Positions 7,290 to 15,719 of a stretch of 64,000 bases of DNA are shown here, one piece after another (within the stretch, counting starts at the first letter, position 1; every line of letters begins with the position of its first letter). The stretch lies in NCBI RefSeq assembly GCF_900177345.1, contig NZ_FWZT01000019.1, positions 95,917-159,916 of the forward strand, in the 5' to 3' direction. The stretch is from Pseudobacteriovorax antillogorgiicola (lineage in GTDB: Bacteria; Bdellovibrionota_B; Oligoflexia; Oligoflexales; Oligoflexaceae). Both the position numbers and the translations under genes were made by a program. Under the pieces are notes generated by a model, which was not told the DNA's origin, did not search any database, and saw only the letters and a program-made list of their open reading frames with translations.

Positions 7290-9578
7290 CTACTTTCTAC
7301 GAGTGATAAAATAGTCAGATTGAACAATTTTAATGAGGATGTCTTGCATGCTCAGTGTCTCAGCCTTGTTTGACCAGATATCAGCGAGAAAGCACTGATT
7401 CTCGCCATGCTTGGGAGATACGCCTAGGCCAAACCTTAGAGCTTGTTCATGCATACAAAAATTAAATTCTTTGGACTTCGCAAGGTTTGAGCCCATGTCC
7501 TTAGCATCGCGAAAACTAAGGTCCGTACCATCCAGAATCATTGAAACTTCAGTGTCAACAATCGAGCCATTATCTATCAACCGCTTCGCACCGATTCCAT
7601 CAAAGCCTTCTAGGCTGAATCCCAGTGGGTCGATCATGGTGTGGCAGCTAGCACAAGCCTCGTTTGAGCTATGGAGTTCAACAATCTCGCGACCAGTGAG
7701 GCCTGTTGCATCGATTGCTGAAATGGGAGGAATATCATTTGGTGGTTCTGGAAGGTTTTTACAAAGAACCTGCTTCACAAGGGTTGCGCCTCGGAGAATC
7801 GGTGCGGACGAGTCTACATGGCCATGGACACTTGAAAAGGCACCCTGGGTTACAAGCCCCGAACGTCCGCTCGATGCAGGGTAAATCGCTTTTTCAAAGT
7901 TATCGCCGTTCATGTCGTAAAATGAAGCTAGCTCATGATCAACGAAGCTGTAATTTGAAGCTAAGATATCCCCTAAGGCGACATCGTTAGAGAATAGGTG
8001 CCGACCAAAGGCTTTGATCTCATTTGCAAACTTGGGTTTTAAGCTCTGGAAACTTGGATAGTGTAATGGGTCCTTTCCCGTGGTGGAAATGGAAGACACG
8101 TCCAGTAGTGAGCTGACGTATTCTTCGCCCTTCAAAGCAAAGCCATCACTTGCCATAAGTTGCTTAAGATAGAAGACTCTGTAAACCGGATCCCTTAGCT
8201 TGCCTGATGCTGCGGCCGTGAGTAACTCACCCTCAGCAGGATGGCCTAGTGTCATAAAACTCAGTTGATCAGCAATCTCGCGATCACTCAGCTCATAGGT
8301 GCCATTCTCACCATGTCCGATCTCGCTCTTGTATAAAAAGGAAGGTGACACCAAGATTGAAATCATAATAGCTTTAAGGCCGTTTTGGTGATCGTAATTT
8401 TGATAGATCGACAGCAGGCTGGCGCGCTCTTCCTCTGCAAGCGCTCTTCTGAATGCGCGCTCGCCAAAGTTAGAAATAAATTCTTCAACACAAAATCCGA
8501 TATTCGAAGACTTGCAAAGATTAGGTAAGGCTGAAGTAGTAGAAAGCATAGCATCCGCAATCAGCTCAGCATTATCAAAGACCACTGAGAGGTGAGAGTC
8601 GGTCATAGTATAGATCCCAGAGATAGTTGCGAAGCCCTTCTCTTTAGGATCGGAAGGCAGGTCAGCTAGGGTGATTGATTCAAAATCAGGGATTGCCGTA
8701 AGGTAGGCCAGAGTTTTCCTATATTCATAGGCCGTAAGCCTTTTATAGCCGCCTTCAATTGGATCAAAAGAATCACACCTTGCGTGGATTTCAAACGGTT
8801 CATCGATAGGCTCAGAGACCTCTTTCGAACAGCTCAATACTGGGCTTTCAAGTTCGTTTGTAAGTGCTAACCAAGCTTGATACTCTGTTGATTTCTCAGA
8901 TAAGACTGCACCTCCGCTGTGGCTTAGGCCGCCTACAGGCTTCATTTGGAGAAGGTCGATACCGTTGTCTTTTAAGTCAACAAACTTCAATAGCTTTTTA
9001 TAAACCGATGACTCGTTGCCTCCGATCTCGAATACACCAAAACCAAGAGCCCCCTGGCCACTTCCCCCGTGACAGGAAACGCAGTTCTCAAGTATTCCTG
9101 ATACTAAGTCAAATTTCTCGAATGTTGTCTGGCAGGATTCGCTTGAACTTGAGTCGTAGGGAGTTGATCGAGCTAATGGATCCTCCCTATCTTGAATGTC
9201 GCTAGCATTCAGGCAGGCCGTTTGCTGGCTCGAAAGGCCATCAAGAAATTGATCCCATGTCCCAGCATCGTCGCTAGTAATGAGTGTTCCACCGCCATGG
9301 GAAACTAGACCTGTTGGTTTTTTGCGGAGAGCTTCGACTTTACCATCGCCAATCAGCTTGGAAATCCCAGCAAAAGCATCTTCTGCACCAGAGCCATCCA
9401 TAAACTTTGTGGCACTGCCCGTCGCTCCAAATTCATGGCAGGAGCCACAATCGCTAACAAGAGGAAAGATCGTCTCCTCAAAATTGGGGTCATAGGCAAC
9501 ATCGCATGGCTCTTCATTGGGAGACGGTTTTAATGAACAGCTGGTTATAAAGATAAAAGATAGTAGTAACCTAAACAT
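7290..9578 (-). CDS. DUF1592/DUF1588-type multihaem lipoprotein
   Basis: 762 aa lipoprotein (FIFITSCS, lipidated Cys14). Three CxxCH haem sites: CGSCH (44-48), CVSCH (166-170) and CASCH (642-646, followed by TMIDPLGFSLEGFDGIG, typical of DUF1588). The stretch between about 270 and 762 looks like the DUF1587-1595-1592-1588-1585 series known from planctomycete and myxobacterial secreted proteins. The N-terminal part is a duplication: each haem site is followed about 45 residues later by KPTGLVSHGGG or KPVGGLSHSGG. AAAGGC precedes the ATG. It forms an operon with the DUF1552 gene that follows. Confidence 0.85.
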   Translation of the reverse strand: MFRLLLSFIFITSCSLKPSPNEEPCDVAYDPNFEETIFPLVSDCGSCHEFGATGSATKFMDGSGAEDAFAGISKLIGDGKVEALRKKPTGLVSHGGGTLITSDDAGTWDQFLDGLSSQQTACLNASDIQDREDPLARSTPYDSSSSESCQTTFEKFDLVSGILENCVSCHGGSGQGALGFGVFEIGGNESSVYKKLLKFVDLKDNGIDLLQMKPVGGLSHSGGAVLSEKSTEYQAWLALTNELESPVLSCSKEVSEPIDEPFEIHARCDSFDPIEGGYKRLTAYEYRKTLAYLTAIPDFESITLADLPSDPKEKGFATISGIYTMTDSHLSVVFDNAELIADAMLSTTSALPNLCKSSNIGFCVEEFISNFGERAFRRALAEEERASLLSIYQNYDHQNGLKAIMISILVSPSFLYKSEIGHGENGTYELSDREIADQLSFMTLGHPAEGELLTAAASGKLRDPVYRVFYLKQLMASDGFALKGEEYVSSLLDVSSISTTGKDPLHYPSFQSLKPKFANEIKAFGRHLFSNDVALGDILASNYSFVDHELASFYDMNGDNFEKAIYPASSGRSGLVTQGAFSSVHGHVDSSAPILRGATLVKQVLCKNLPEPPNDIPPISAIDATGLTGREIVELHSSNEACASCHTMIDPLGFSLEGFDGIGAKRLIDNGSIVDTEVSMILDGTDLSFRDAKDMGSNLAKSKEFNFCMHEQALRFGLGVSPKHGENQCFLADIWSNKAETLSMQDILIKIVQSDYFITRRK

Positions 9579-10345
9579 TTAATCGCCTTTCATGGGTTGG
9601 ATCGCAGTTTGGTTTTTTGCCTTTCTTGCGAAGGGCTAGCTTAGTCTTAGATCCTTATGATTGGTAAAAAGTGGAGTTGGAGTAGGACTGCTGGGACAAT
9701 TCTAATCGGCTGTTCAAGGGAGATATTTGTCAGATTCTTTCGGAGGTGTAAGGGCTGCTGCGTTGACTTTCGATATCTAACTCTGCCAATGAAGGCTAAA
9801 TGACTGACAAAAACAAAGCTCAGCAAACGCATGTCTTAGTCCTTTGTTAGGAGAAGGGACTTCGTTTGGTATCCAGCCTTTTTAAGGGCGTCGTTTGGTT
9901 TCCGTCCGGGTATTTTAAAATCATTACTTTTTCGGATAAAGTGACCTCAGAGGTTTAGGGAAATCTAGAAATATTATTTAACTATCTGTAATCATATATA
10001 TAATACCGACTCTTGGGGGAGGTGATTTTGGGAAAAATGCTCTGTGATAATATTTCAACTTCTCCTTGGGGTAAGAATCTCACGAGGTAGACTCTGGACT
10101 ACCCGCCCATCCGTAGAAGCATCGACAAACTTTGCCCGTGGCAATAGGAAAAATAACCAAGAGATGAGTTCTCATATTGTCCGTTATTTGAGCCAGTTGA
10201 ATATCTGCTGTAAGAATTAATTACAAGGATCTAATTTCTATGCGCTACTGGCATCAGAATCACTTGGCTTTTTCTTGGTATGCTGATTGCTTGAGGTGGA
10301 GTGGATGTTCTGTATGTAATTGTTGTTCTTATTGCGGAGTTGTTT
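9579..10345. other. 767-bp gene-free region
   Basis: No convincing gene on either strand; the longest frame (minus, 9647-9832) has no family signature. It contains a spaced direct repeat TCGTTTGGTATCC (9862-9874) and TCGTTTGGTTTCC (9891-9903), and an AT-rich stretch around 9960-10005 that could hold a promoter. It separates the minus-strand haem-protein operon from a plus-strand gene, so promoters of both are expected here. A small RNA gene cannot be excluded. Confidence 0.5.
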
Positions 10346-10717
10346 ATGAAGCGCTTACTTATCCTTTTCCTCATGGTGTTCTCCCAGTCTGATGTATTAC
10401 TCGCCTCGACAGTATTGAAAGTTAAGGATCGTAGCACGGTCCTAGTCGCGCTCACAAGAGCTGAAGCTGACCAGATCAGCATAGGTGACAAAGTCACCGT
10501 CTTCAAAATTGGTGCAGAAAAAGAGGCTATCGAAGCTAAGGTTATTCGCCTTAAAGAAGGTCACAAGGCCTTGATCACTTCGGAAGACTTTGTTGAATTC
10601 AAAGTTACTGACTCTCTTGACGTTGCGCCCATCATCGAAGATGAGATTGATGATGAAGATGATGACGGCGATTTTGATGAAGAGCTAGACGAAGACGAAA
10701 GCGACGATGACGAGTAA
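10346..10717 (+). CDS. Small exported protein with a very acidic tail
   Basis: 123 aa. The start at ATG 10346 has CGGAG 7 nt before it and begins a signal peptide (MKRLLILFLMVFSQSDVLLA). The mature domain of about 70 residues is rich in beta-forming residues (ALTRAEADQISIGDKVTVFK), like a small barrel. The last ~30 residues are nearly all Asp and Glu (IEDEIDDEDDDGDFDEEL and on). Such tails may bind calcium or basic partners; nothing identifies the function. A hairpin follows the gene. Confidence 0.7.
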   Translation: MKRLLILFLMVFSQSDVLLASTVLKVKDRSTVLVALTRAEADQISIGDKVTVFKIGAEKEAIEAKVIRLKEGHKALITSEDFVEFKVTDSLDVAPIIEDEIDDEDDDGDFDEELDEDESDDDE

Positions 10718-10733
10718 GGCCTACCGTTACGCC

Positions 10734-10752
10734 TAGGGGCTAAGGGCCCCTA
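10734..10752 (+). terminator. Hairpin after acidic-tail protein gene
   Basis: TAGGGGC / GCCCCTA seven-base perfect stem with the loop TAAGG, 17 nt past the stop codon. No T-run follows, so it may be a factor-dependent stop or an mRNA 3' stabiliser. Confidence 0.5.
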
Positions 10753-10870
10753 ATCCCTCCTCCCAAATTTTCCAGTCGTCCCAAGTTAGCTTTGCAGCTG
10801 AGTCTCCAATCAACCTATAAATTATTTTGCTACCACCAATTGATCGTCTCCTGAGTACAATTATCGATAT

Positions 10871-10932
10871 AAAACTAGTATGTTATGATAAACTTTAAAA
10901 AAATATAGTATATAATTTAATAAAATATAGTA
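10871..10932 (+). promoter_or_regulatory. Repeated AT-rich motif before the hxlR-type gene
   Basis: The sequence AAATATAGTA occurs at 10901-10910 and again at 10923-10932, 22 bp (about two helical turns) apart; a weaker relative, AAACTAGTA, lies near 10872. A TATAAT-like box (TATAATTT) sits between the two copies. HxlR proteins often control their own promoter, so these may be operator sites. This is inference from spacing only. Confidence 0.35.
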
Positions 10933-10969
10933 TCGTCCGATAAGCATCTTAACAAGGGGGGAGATGATT

Positions 10970-11599
10970 ATGGCAAAACGAAGCTATCAGCAGAACTGTT
11001 CACTTGCCTTTGCACTGGATCTTTTGGGCGAGCGATGGACCCTCTTGATCATTCGAGACTTGCTGCCTGGTCCGCGGCGGTTTGGAACCCTTCACGAAAA
11101 CCTGGCGGGGCTGGGAACCAATCTTCTGACCACTCGGCTAAAGGAACTTCAGCAAGCGGGCCTTGTGGAAAAGGTTTCTCAGGGCCTCCATGAAGGGTAT
11201 TGGCAGTTGACAGCCTATGGCAGGGATCTAGAACCCATCGTTGTTGCTCTCGCTAAGTGGGGCTTGCACCTAGCAAAGGACCGGTTCTCCCAAGAAAATC
11301 ACTGGTCGCCCATGTGGAATTATGTGGCTTGCCGGGCTCGATTTCAGCCTGACAAATGTCAGGAGGCTTCAATTATCGGGCAATTCGATATCGATGGCTA
11401 CGTGTACTGGCTCCAGATTGAGTCTGGAGACTTCACGTTTAGCGAGGGTGATCATCCTAAACCAGACTTTAAGCTTATGACTCAAAGCGAGCCTTTCAAC
11501 CAATTCTTGGTCGGGGACTATGCCTTTGATGATTTTGTAGACAAGTTCGTTATAGGAAACTCACAGCAATTTGCACACTGCATTCAATGCTTTATATAA
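10970..11599 (+). CDS. HxlR family transcription regulator
   Basis: 209 aa. The N-terminal ~100 residues are an HxlR winged helix: CSLAFALDLLGERWTLLIIR, then FGTLHENLAGLGTNLLTTRL and GLVEKVS. The C-terminal ~100 residues form an extra domain (QIESGDFTFSEGDHPKPDF) with an SCP2-like pattern seen in some longer HxlR regulators, possibly a ligand pocket. ATG 10970 was chosen because the AAGGGGGGAG run ends 6 nt before it; an ATG two codons earlier is too close. The next gene starts 11 nt after the stop, and its ribosome site overlaps the stop codon. Confidence 0.88.
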   Translation: MAKRSYQQNCSLAFALDLLGERWTLLIIRDLLPGPRRFGTLHENLAGLGTNLLTTRLKELQQAGLVEKVSQGLHEGYWQLTAYGRDLEPIVVALAKWGLHLAKDRFSQENHWSPMWNYVACRARFQPDKCQEASIIGQFDIDGYVYWLQIESGDFTFSEGDHPKPDFKLMTQSEPFNQFLVGDYAFDDFVDKFVIGNSQQFAHCIQCFI

Positions 11600-11610
11600 G
11601 GAGTTATCTC

Positions 11611-11991
11611 ATGCTTAGACTTGTACTATCCCTTAATTTCTTGTCCTGCCTTGTATTTGGGAGTTTATTTGTGCTGAACTCTGCTCAGGTCATCAAATTC
11701 CTGAGCTTTTCCGCAGCTCCGATTGTGATTCAGGGGGCGGGAGCCATACTCTTACTGTTTGCTGCCCACCTACTGACTGCAATTCTAAGAAAGAATTTTA
11801 TCAAGTGGGAGATTCTGTACTTTAGTTTTGGTGATGCATTGTGGGTACTGGGCTCAGTTCTGATTTTGCTATTTAGTTCGTGGATAGGCTCATATCAAGG
11901 AATAATTGCGACGATCGCAGTTGCACTTCTCGTTGCAGCTTTCGCTACGGGACAGTTTCTCTTACTCAGAAGTCAAACAAAGCTTTCCTGA
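11611..11991 (+). CDS. Small four-helix membrane protein
   Basis: 126 aa made almost entirely of four hydrophobic helices, with short basic loops (LRKNFIKWE, LRSQTKLS). AAGGAG at 11598-11603 overlaps the stop of the HxlR gene and supports ATG 11611. The tight spacing suggests one transcript, so this is probably the regulator's target or a membrane partner. No family was recognised. Confidence 0.75.
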   Translation: MLRLVLSLNFLSCLVFGSLFVLNSAQVIKFLSFSAAPIVIQGAGAILLLFAAHLLTAILRKNFIKWEILYFSFGDALWVLGSVLILLFSSWIGSYQGIIATIAVALLVAAFATGQFLLLRSQTKLS

Positions 11992-12080
11992 TCATAAACC
12001 TGTGAACCGAGCTTTTTCTTGACGTCTTTTTTGCATGGTCGATATAATAAGGTATTCTCAATAAGATCGTGCAGGGTAGA

Positions 12081-12512
12081 ATGATAAACAATCGACCATT
12101 AGCTTTTGTGCTGACTACTTACCTTCTCTCTGGTTGTGCAAACTTACATCACATCCAGATCGGTGAGATCGATAATCGACGGGGTCTGAAACGTGAGCGA
12201 TTCGAGCTCAAGGTGAGCGAGACAGGTATCAATTTGGATGAGGCTGCTGATATTGCAAAAACTTTTGCAAGCAAGTCTGATAACGAGAATATCGAGGCGA
12301 TCCGCGGTTTTGTAGCGCTTTTTCAACAAGGGCCTAGAACTGGCAACCCCATTTACTTTAGCGAGTATGCGCGGAACTTCTATAAGGAGATCTATCAAGC
12401 CTGCCCGAGAGGCTTGATCAGCGGCCTCAACTCCATTAGGGAGACAAGAAAATATCCAGTTATCAGTGGTGAGATTATTAAGATCACAGGCTATTGTCTA
12501 ACCAAATCATAG
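12081..12512 (+). CDS. Small lipoprotein, first of a tandem trio
   Basis: 143 aa. Lipoprotein signal ending LLSGCANL. The C-terminal third has CPRGLISGLNS, then a spacer, then IIKITGYC. The same pattern (C-x-x-G-x-I-x-G, spacer, I/L-T-A/G-x-C) occurs in the next two genes, so the three appear to be paralogues; this one is the most divergent and has an added middle segment of about 40 residues. AGGG is 4 nt before ATG 12081; an in-frame GTG at 12069 is the alternative start. Function unknown. Confidence 0.72.
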   Translation: MINNRPLAFVLTTYLLSGCANLHHIQIGEIDNRRGLKRERFELKVSETGINLDEAADIAKTFASKSDNENIEAIRGFVALFQQGPRTGNPIYFSEYARNFYKEIYQACPRGLISGLNSIRETRKYPVISGEIIKITGYCLTKS

Positions 12513-12522
12513 GTCGATCAAG

Positions 12523-12822
12523 ATGAAGAAAGCTCTAGGCCTCGCGGTCGTCATACTCTTATCGTCATGCGCTTCTTTGCGTAGTGTTTCCCTCACGCCG
12601 ATTCCCAAAAAGCGAAAAAATATGGTGTCGGCGCAGGCATCCAAGTGGATCATATTTGGCTTTAACTTTGACAATGATTATGCAGACCTTGTTACAGCAA
12701 GACTGATGGAGAAATGTAATGGTAAACGAATCCAAGGAATTCTTACTAAGGATGAAAATTTTAACTACTTTATCGGTCTTGTGATGAAACGTCAGATTAC
12801 TGCAAAAGGCTACTGTGTTTAG
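12523..12822 (+). CDS. Small lipoprotein, second of the trio
   Basis: 99 aa. Signal MKKALGLAVVILLSSC with lipobox LSSC. The mature part holds KWIIFGFNFDNDYADL, CNGKRIQGILT and a final GYC. The two Cys flanking the glycine-rich turn are kept in all three proteins and may form a disulfide. It starts 10 nt after the previous stop and is followed after 11 nt by the third gene, so the three are very likely co-transcribed. No known function. Confidence 0.75.
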   Translation: MKKALGLAVVILLSSCASLRSVSLTPIPKKRKNMVSAQASKWIIFGFNFDNDYADLVTARLMEKCNGKRIQGILTKDENFNYFIGLVMKRQITAKGYCV

Positions 12823-12833
12823 GAGAAAGCTGC

Positions 12834-13145
12834 ATGACCTATCGAACGTGTTTTTTACTACTGATGCTAGGACTAAGCGGCTGTACCTATAGCATTCATC
12901 AATATCATGTTAGTGATTTCGAAACCGTAGGCACTCAGAATACGAAGGTTATTAAGGCCTATAGCGAGCAATTTGTCGTCCTGGGTTTCGTAGGTAATAC
13001 AAATTATGTGGATGATGCTTATCAGAAACTCAAGCGTAAGTGTCGCAGGGGAAGAATCTCAGGTATAACCACTGAGTGGCAAACCGCCCACGGCTTTTTC
13101 TCCTGGACGAATAAATTATATCTCACAGCATTGTGTAGGGCCTGA
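12834..13145 (+). CDS. Small lipoprotein, third of the trio
   Basis: 103 aa. AGGAG precedes ATG. Lipobox GLSGC. It aligns well with the second protein: FVVLGFVGNTNYVDDAYQKL corresponds to WIIFGFNFDNDYADLVTARL, and CRRGRISGITT to CNGKRIQGILT, with a closing Cys in TALCRA. The shared fold points to an outer- or inner-membrane-anchored periplasmic family that duplicated locally. Function unknown. Confidence 0.75.
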   Translation: MTYRTCFLLLMLGLSGCTYSIHQYHVSDFETVGTQNTKVIKAYSEQFVVLGFVGNTNYVDDAYQKLKRKCRRGRISGITTEWQTAHGFFSWTNKLYLTALCRA

Positions 13146-13277
13146 TTGGCCATATAGACTCTTTCAATCCCTTAGCACCCATCATCTAGGCAATACCTTC
13201 TTGCATATCATCATCGAGGCAAGTAGGTTTAAGGCCGTTCTAATATGGCAGATAACTCTTGTTTTGAAAGGGGTGCT

Positions 13278-14492
13278 ATGATTTCGATCCGAGAAGATTT
13301 AAAGAGATTGGTCGATGATGAGGTCAATCATTGCCTCGATGACGTTATAGGGTTTCGCCATCAGTGTCATCAGTTCCCAGAAAGAACTTGGCAAGAGGTG
13401 GATACAGCCAAACGGGTTGCAGCAGCATTGGCAAAAATCGATGGTATCGAAATCCAGGAAGGCGTTGGCAAACTTGGGGTGGTGGGCATTCTCAAAGGCG
13501 CTAAGCCTGGGTCTACCATAGGCCTTAGAGGTGATATGGATGCTTTGCCTATTCACGAGCTGACCGATGTGCCCTACAAATCCAAGAATGAAGGCACTAT
13601 GCATGCTTGCGGCCACGATGGGCACATGGCTAACCTACTCGGAGCTGCTCTCGTTTTGAGCCGCTTGCGGCAACACCTCCACGGCACTGTGAAATTTATC
13701 TTTCAACCAGCGGAAGAGGGCGGTGCTGGAGCCGATCGTATGTGTGATGATGGTGTGCTAGAAGAACCAAGGGTGGATGCCATTTTCGGAATGCATGGCT
13801 GGCCGGAAGCGCCTGAAGGTTCTGTATGGGTTAAGGACGGCCCTATCTTAGCATCTAACACGCAGTTTAAGATCGAGATTCAGGGAACAGGTTGTCATGC
13901 CGCGATGCCCCATCTTGGAACGGACCAAATCCTGGTTGCAGCTAGAATGATTGACAGCCTACAGAGCATCTCGTCACGCACCATTGCTCCTACAGAGCCG
14001 ATTGCGCTAACCATTGCTAAGATCAATGCCGGGACGGCGGTTAATGTTATTCCTAATCAAGCGATATTGGAGGGTACTCTAAGGACGGTTTCTGAAGAAA
14101 CTCGGGATAAGGTTCTTCATAAAATGGAGGTCATGATCCAGGGGATCAGCCAAGCCCATGGGGTAAAGAGTTCTATCGAAACAAAGCCTATTTATCCAGA
14201 GACTAAGAATCACAGCAAACCAACCCAATACTTGGAAGAGGTTTCTCGCCAGCTTCTCGGGCAGGATAAGTTTAAAAATATTCCTCATCCCTCTATGGGA
14301 GCAGAAGATTTTTCTTATTATTTGCAGCGAGTGCCCGGTTGCTTTTTCTTCTTAGGTCTAGATGATGGTAGGAGAGGGGGTTACCCCTCGCTGCATGACC
14401 CCACGTTTGATTTCAACGATCGGGTTCTTAGCACAGGTATCAAGGTTTTCAGTCATCTGGCCCTTGCCTTTCATCAGTATAATAGCTTCTAG
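13278..14492 (+). CDS. M20 family amidohydrolase
   Basis: 404 aa metal-dependent hydrolase of the HipO/aminoacylase group, which remove acyl groups from N-acyl amino acids. Motifs: RGDMDALPI, HACGHDGHMANLLG, QPAEEGGAGADRM, GMHGWPEAPEG and near the end GAEDFSYYLQRVPGCFFFLG. The central dimerisation domain is present and the length is normal for the family. No signal peptide, so it is cytoplasmic. AAAGGGG sits before ATG 13278; the longer frame from 13245 lacks a ribosome site. Its TAG stop shares the CTAG palindrome with the stop of the convergent gene. The acyl substrate is not known. Confidence 0.88.
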   Translation: MISIREDLKRLVDDEVNHCLDDVIGFRHQCHQFPERTWQEVDTAKRVAAALAKIDGIEIQEGVGKLGVVGILKGAKPGSTIGLRGDMDALPIHELTDVPYKSKNEGTMHACGHDGHMANLLGAALVLSRLRQHLHGTVKFIFQPAEEGGAGADRMCDDGVLEEPRVDAIFGMHGWPEAPEGSVWVKDGPILASNTQFKIEIQGTGCHAAMPHLGTDQILVAARMIDSLQSISSRTIAPTEPIALTIAKINAGTAVNVIPNQAILEGTLRTVSEETRDKVLHKMEVMIQGISQAHGVKSSIETKPIYPETKNHSKPTQYLEEVSRQLLGQDKFKNIPHPSMGAEDFSYYLQRVPGCFFFLGLDDGRRGGYPSLHDPTFDFNDRVLSTGIKVFSHLALAFHQYNSF

Positions 14493-15643
14493 ATAGCTTT
14501 CGACAAGCGCGCCACAGGAAGGTGCTTGCTGTTCCAAGCAAGCATACCACCTTCTAGGTTGTAAACATTTTTGAAGCCGGTGAGCTGAGCAATGCGAGCG
14601 GCTCTTGCGGAACGGCCACCGGAACGGCAGACAAACAGAAAAATCTCATCTTTTGGTAGATGCTTGAGACGAGTTTTAAAATCATCACTAATAGTAATGA
14701 GATTGGCCCCATTGATATGACTAAGCTCACCTGTAAACTCATCCGGGCGGCGCACATCGATAATATTGTAGCTTCCCAGGCGATTGATAACCTCTGCAGG
14801 CTTTAGGTCAACAACTTTTGTACCTAAAGTATCGTCGATCAGTTTCGACATTTCGTAGTTAAGGTTTTCTACACGTTTGGCATTTTCATCTTGAAGCTTG
14901 TGAAGCTCGCCCACTTGCTCTTTGCCCTCGTTCATAAATTGTTCGAGAACTACAACCAAACCTCGAACATCATCGAGTACCCGCTCCAGAATGGTTGCGG
15001 TATCGCCAACAGCTGAAATTTCCTCATTGACGAATTGTGATACCGATTCATTCATGATGCTATTTTTTGATGAGAATGAGTCTAATGCAACATCCATCTC
15101 AGAAAGATAGATTTTAGTTTGATCCGAGAGCTTTTGAATCTCATCGGCAACCACCATAAACGACTTGCCAGCATCGCCGGCGCGGGATGCCTCTAAGGAG
15201 GCGTTAAAGGACAGTAGCTTTACATGTCCTCCGATTTCATTGATGCTTTGAATCCGAGTCACTAGGTTTTTAAGGTCTGAGGATTGATCGTTGATGATAG
15301 GTTTCAGATTTGAAAGGTTGCTTGTGCTCTCCTCCAGTTGCTTGATGATCGCCATGGATTTTGAGAGGTCCTCCATGGTTCCGTCTAAGTCACCCTTAAG
15401 GTTCATGACAGACTGAAGACTTTTTTGCTTTCTCTCTGTAAATTGACTTAGGTTAGCAACGACCTTATTCATATTGTCTGCGACCATATTGGTTTTCTCG
15501 TAGATATGATTCGCTAGGTATTTTCTGAGCTTCTGATTCTCTTGTTGATAATCTTTGGCAGGAGTTGCCACCGTGGGCTCGTCGTCTTTCAATGGGGCTG
15601 TCACAGCCCCTATTTTTTTGGACTTTTTAAAAAATCCGAACAT
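14489..15643 (-). CDS. Soluble chemoreceptor-like protein fused to rhodanese
   Basis: 384 aa without membrane helices. Residues about 35-290 are a long coiled coil with a methyl-accepting chemotaxis signalling core: HVKLLSFNASLEASRAGD then GKSFMVVADEIQKLSDQT, the degenerate form of the usual hairpin tip. Residues about 285-384 are a rhodanese domain: NIIDVRRPDEF and the active-site loop CRSGGRSAR, with Cys339 present, then NLEGGMLAW. The fusion suggests that sulfur or redox state of the Cys controls a chemoreceptor-type signal inside the cell. Coiled-coil input and a separate sensory domain are missing at the N-terminus, so rhodanese is the only sensor-like domain. It sits alone on its strand. 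Confidence 0.85.
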   Translation of the reverse strand: MFGFFKKSKKIGAVTAPLKDDEPTVATPAKDYQQENQKLRKYLANHIYEKTNMVADNMNKVVANLSQFTERKQKSLQSVMNLKGDLDGTMEDLSKSMAIIKQLEESTSNLSNLKPIINDQSSDLKNLVTRIQSINEIGGHVKLLSFNASLEASRAGDAGKSFMVVADEIQKLSDQTKIYLSEMDVALDSFSSKNSIMNESVSQFVNEEISAVGDTATILERVLDDVRGLVVVLEQFMNEGKEQVGELHKLQDENAKRVENLNYEMSKLIDDTLGTKVVDLKPAEVINRLGSYNIIDVRRPDEFTGELSHINGANLITISDDFKTRLKHLPKDEIFLFVCRSGGRSARAARIAQLTGFKNVYNLEGGMLAWNSKHLPVARLSKAI

Positions 15644-15719
15644 GAAAATAGTCTCTAAGTTGAGTGAGAAAGGCTCTCCCTGTATTCTAGCTTATTTTTC
15701 TCACCCCAGGTAGTGCCCA

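Noticed and set aside
7411..7884. 157-codon plus frame inside the DUF1592-type gene
   Set aside because: Antisense shadow of a well-supported gene with haem motifs.
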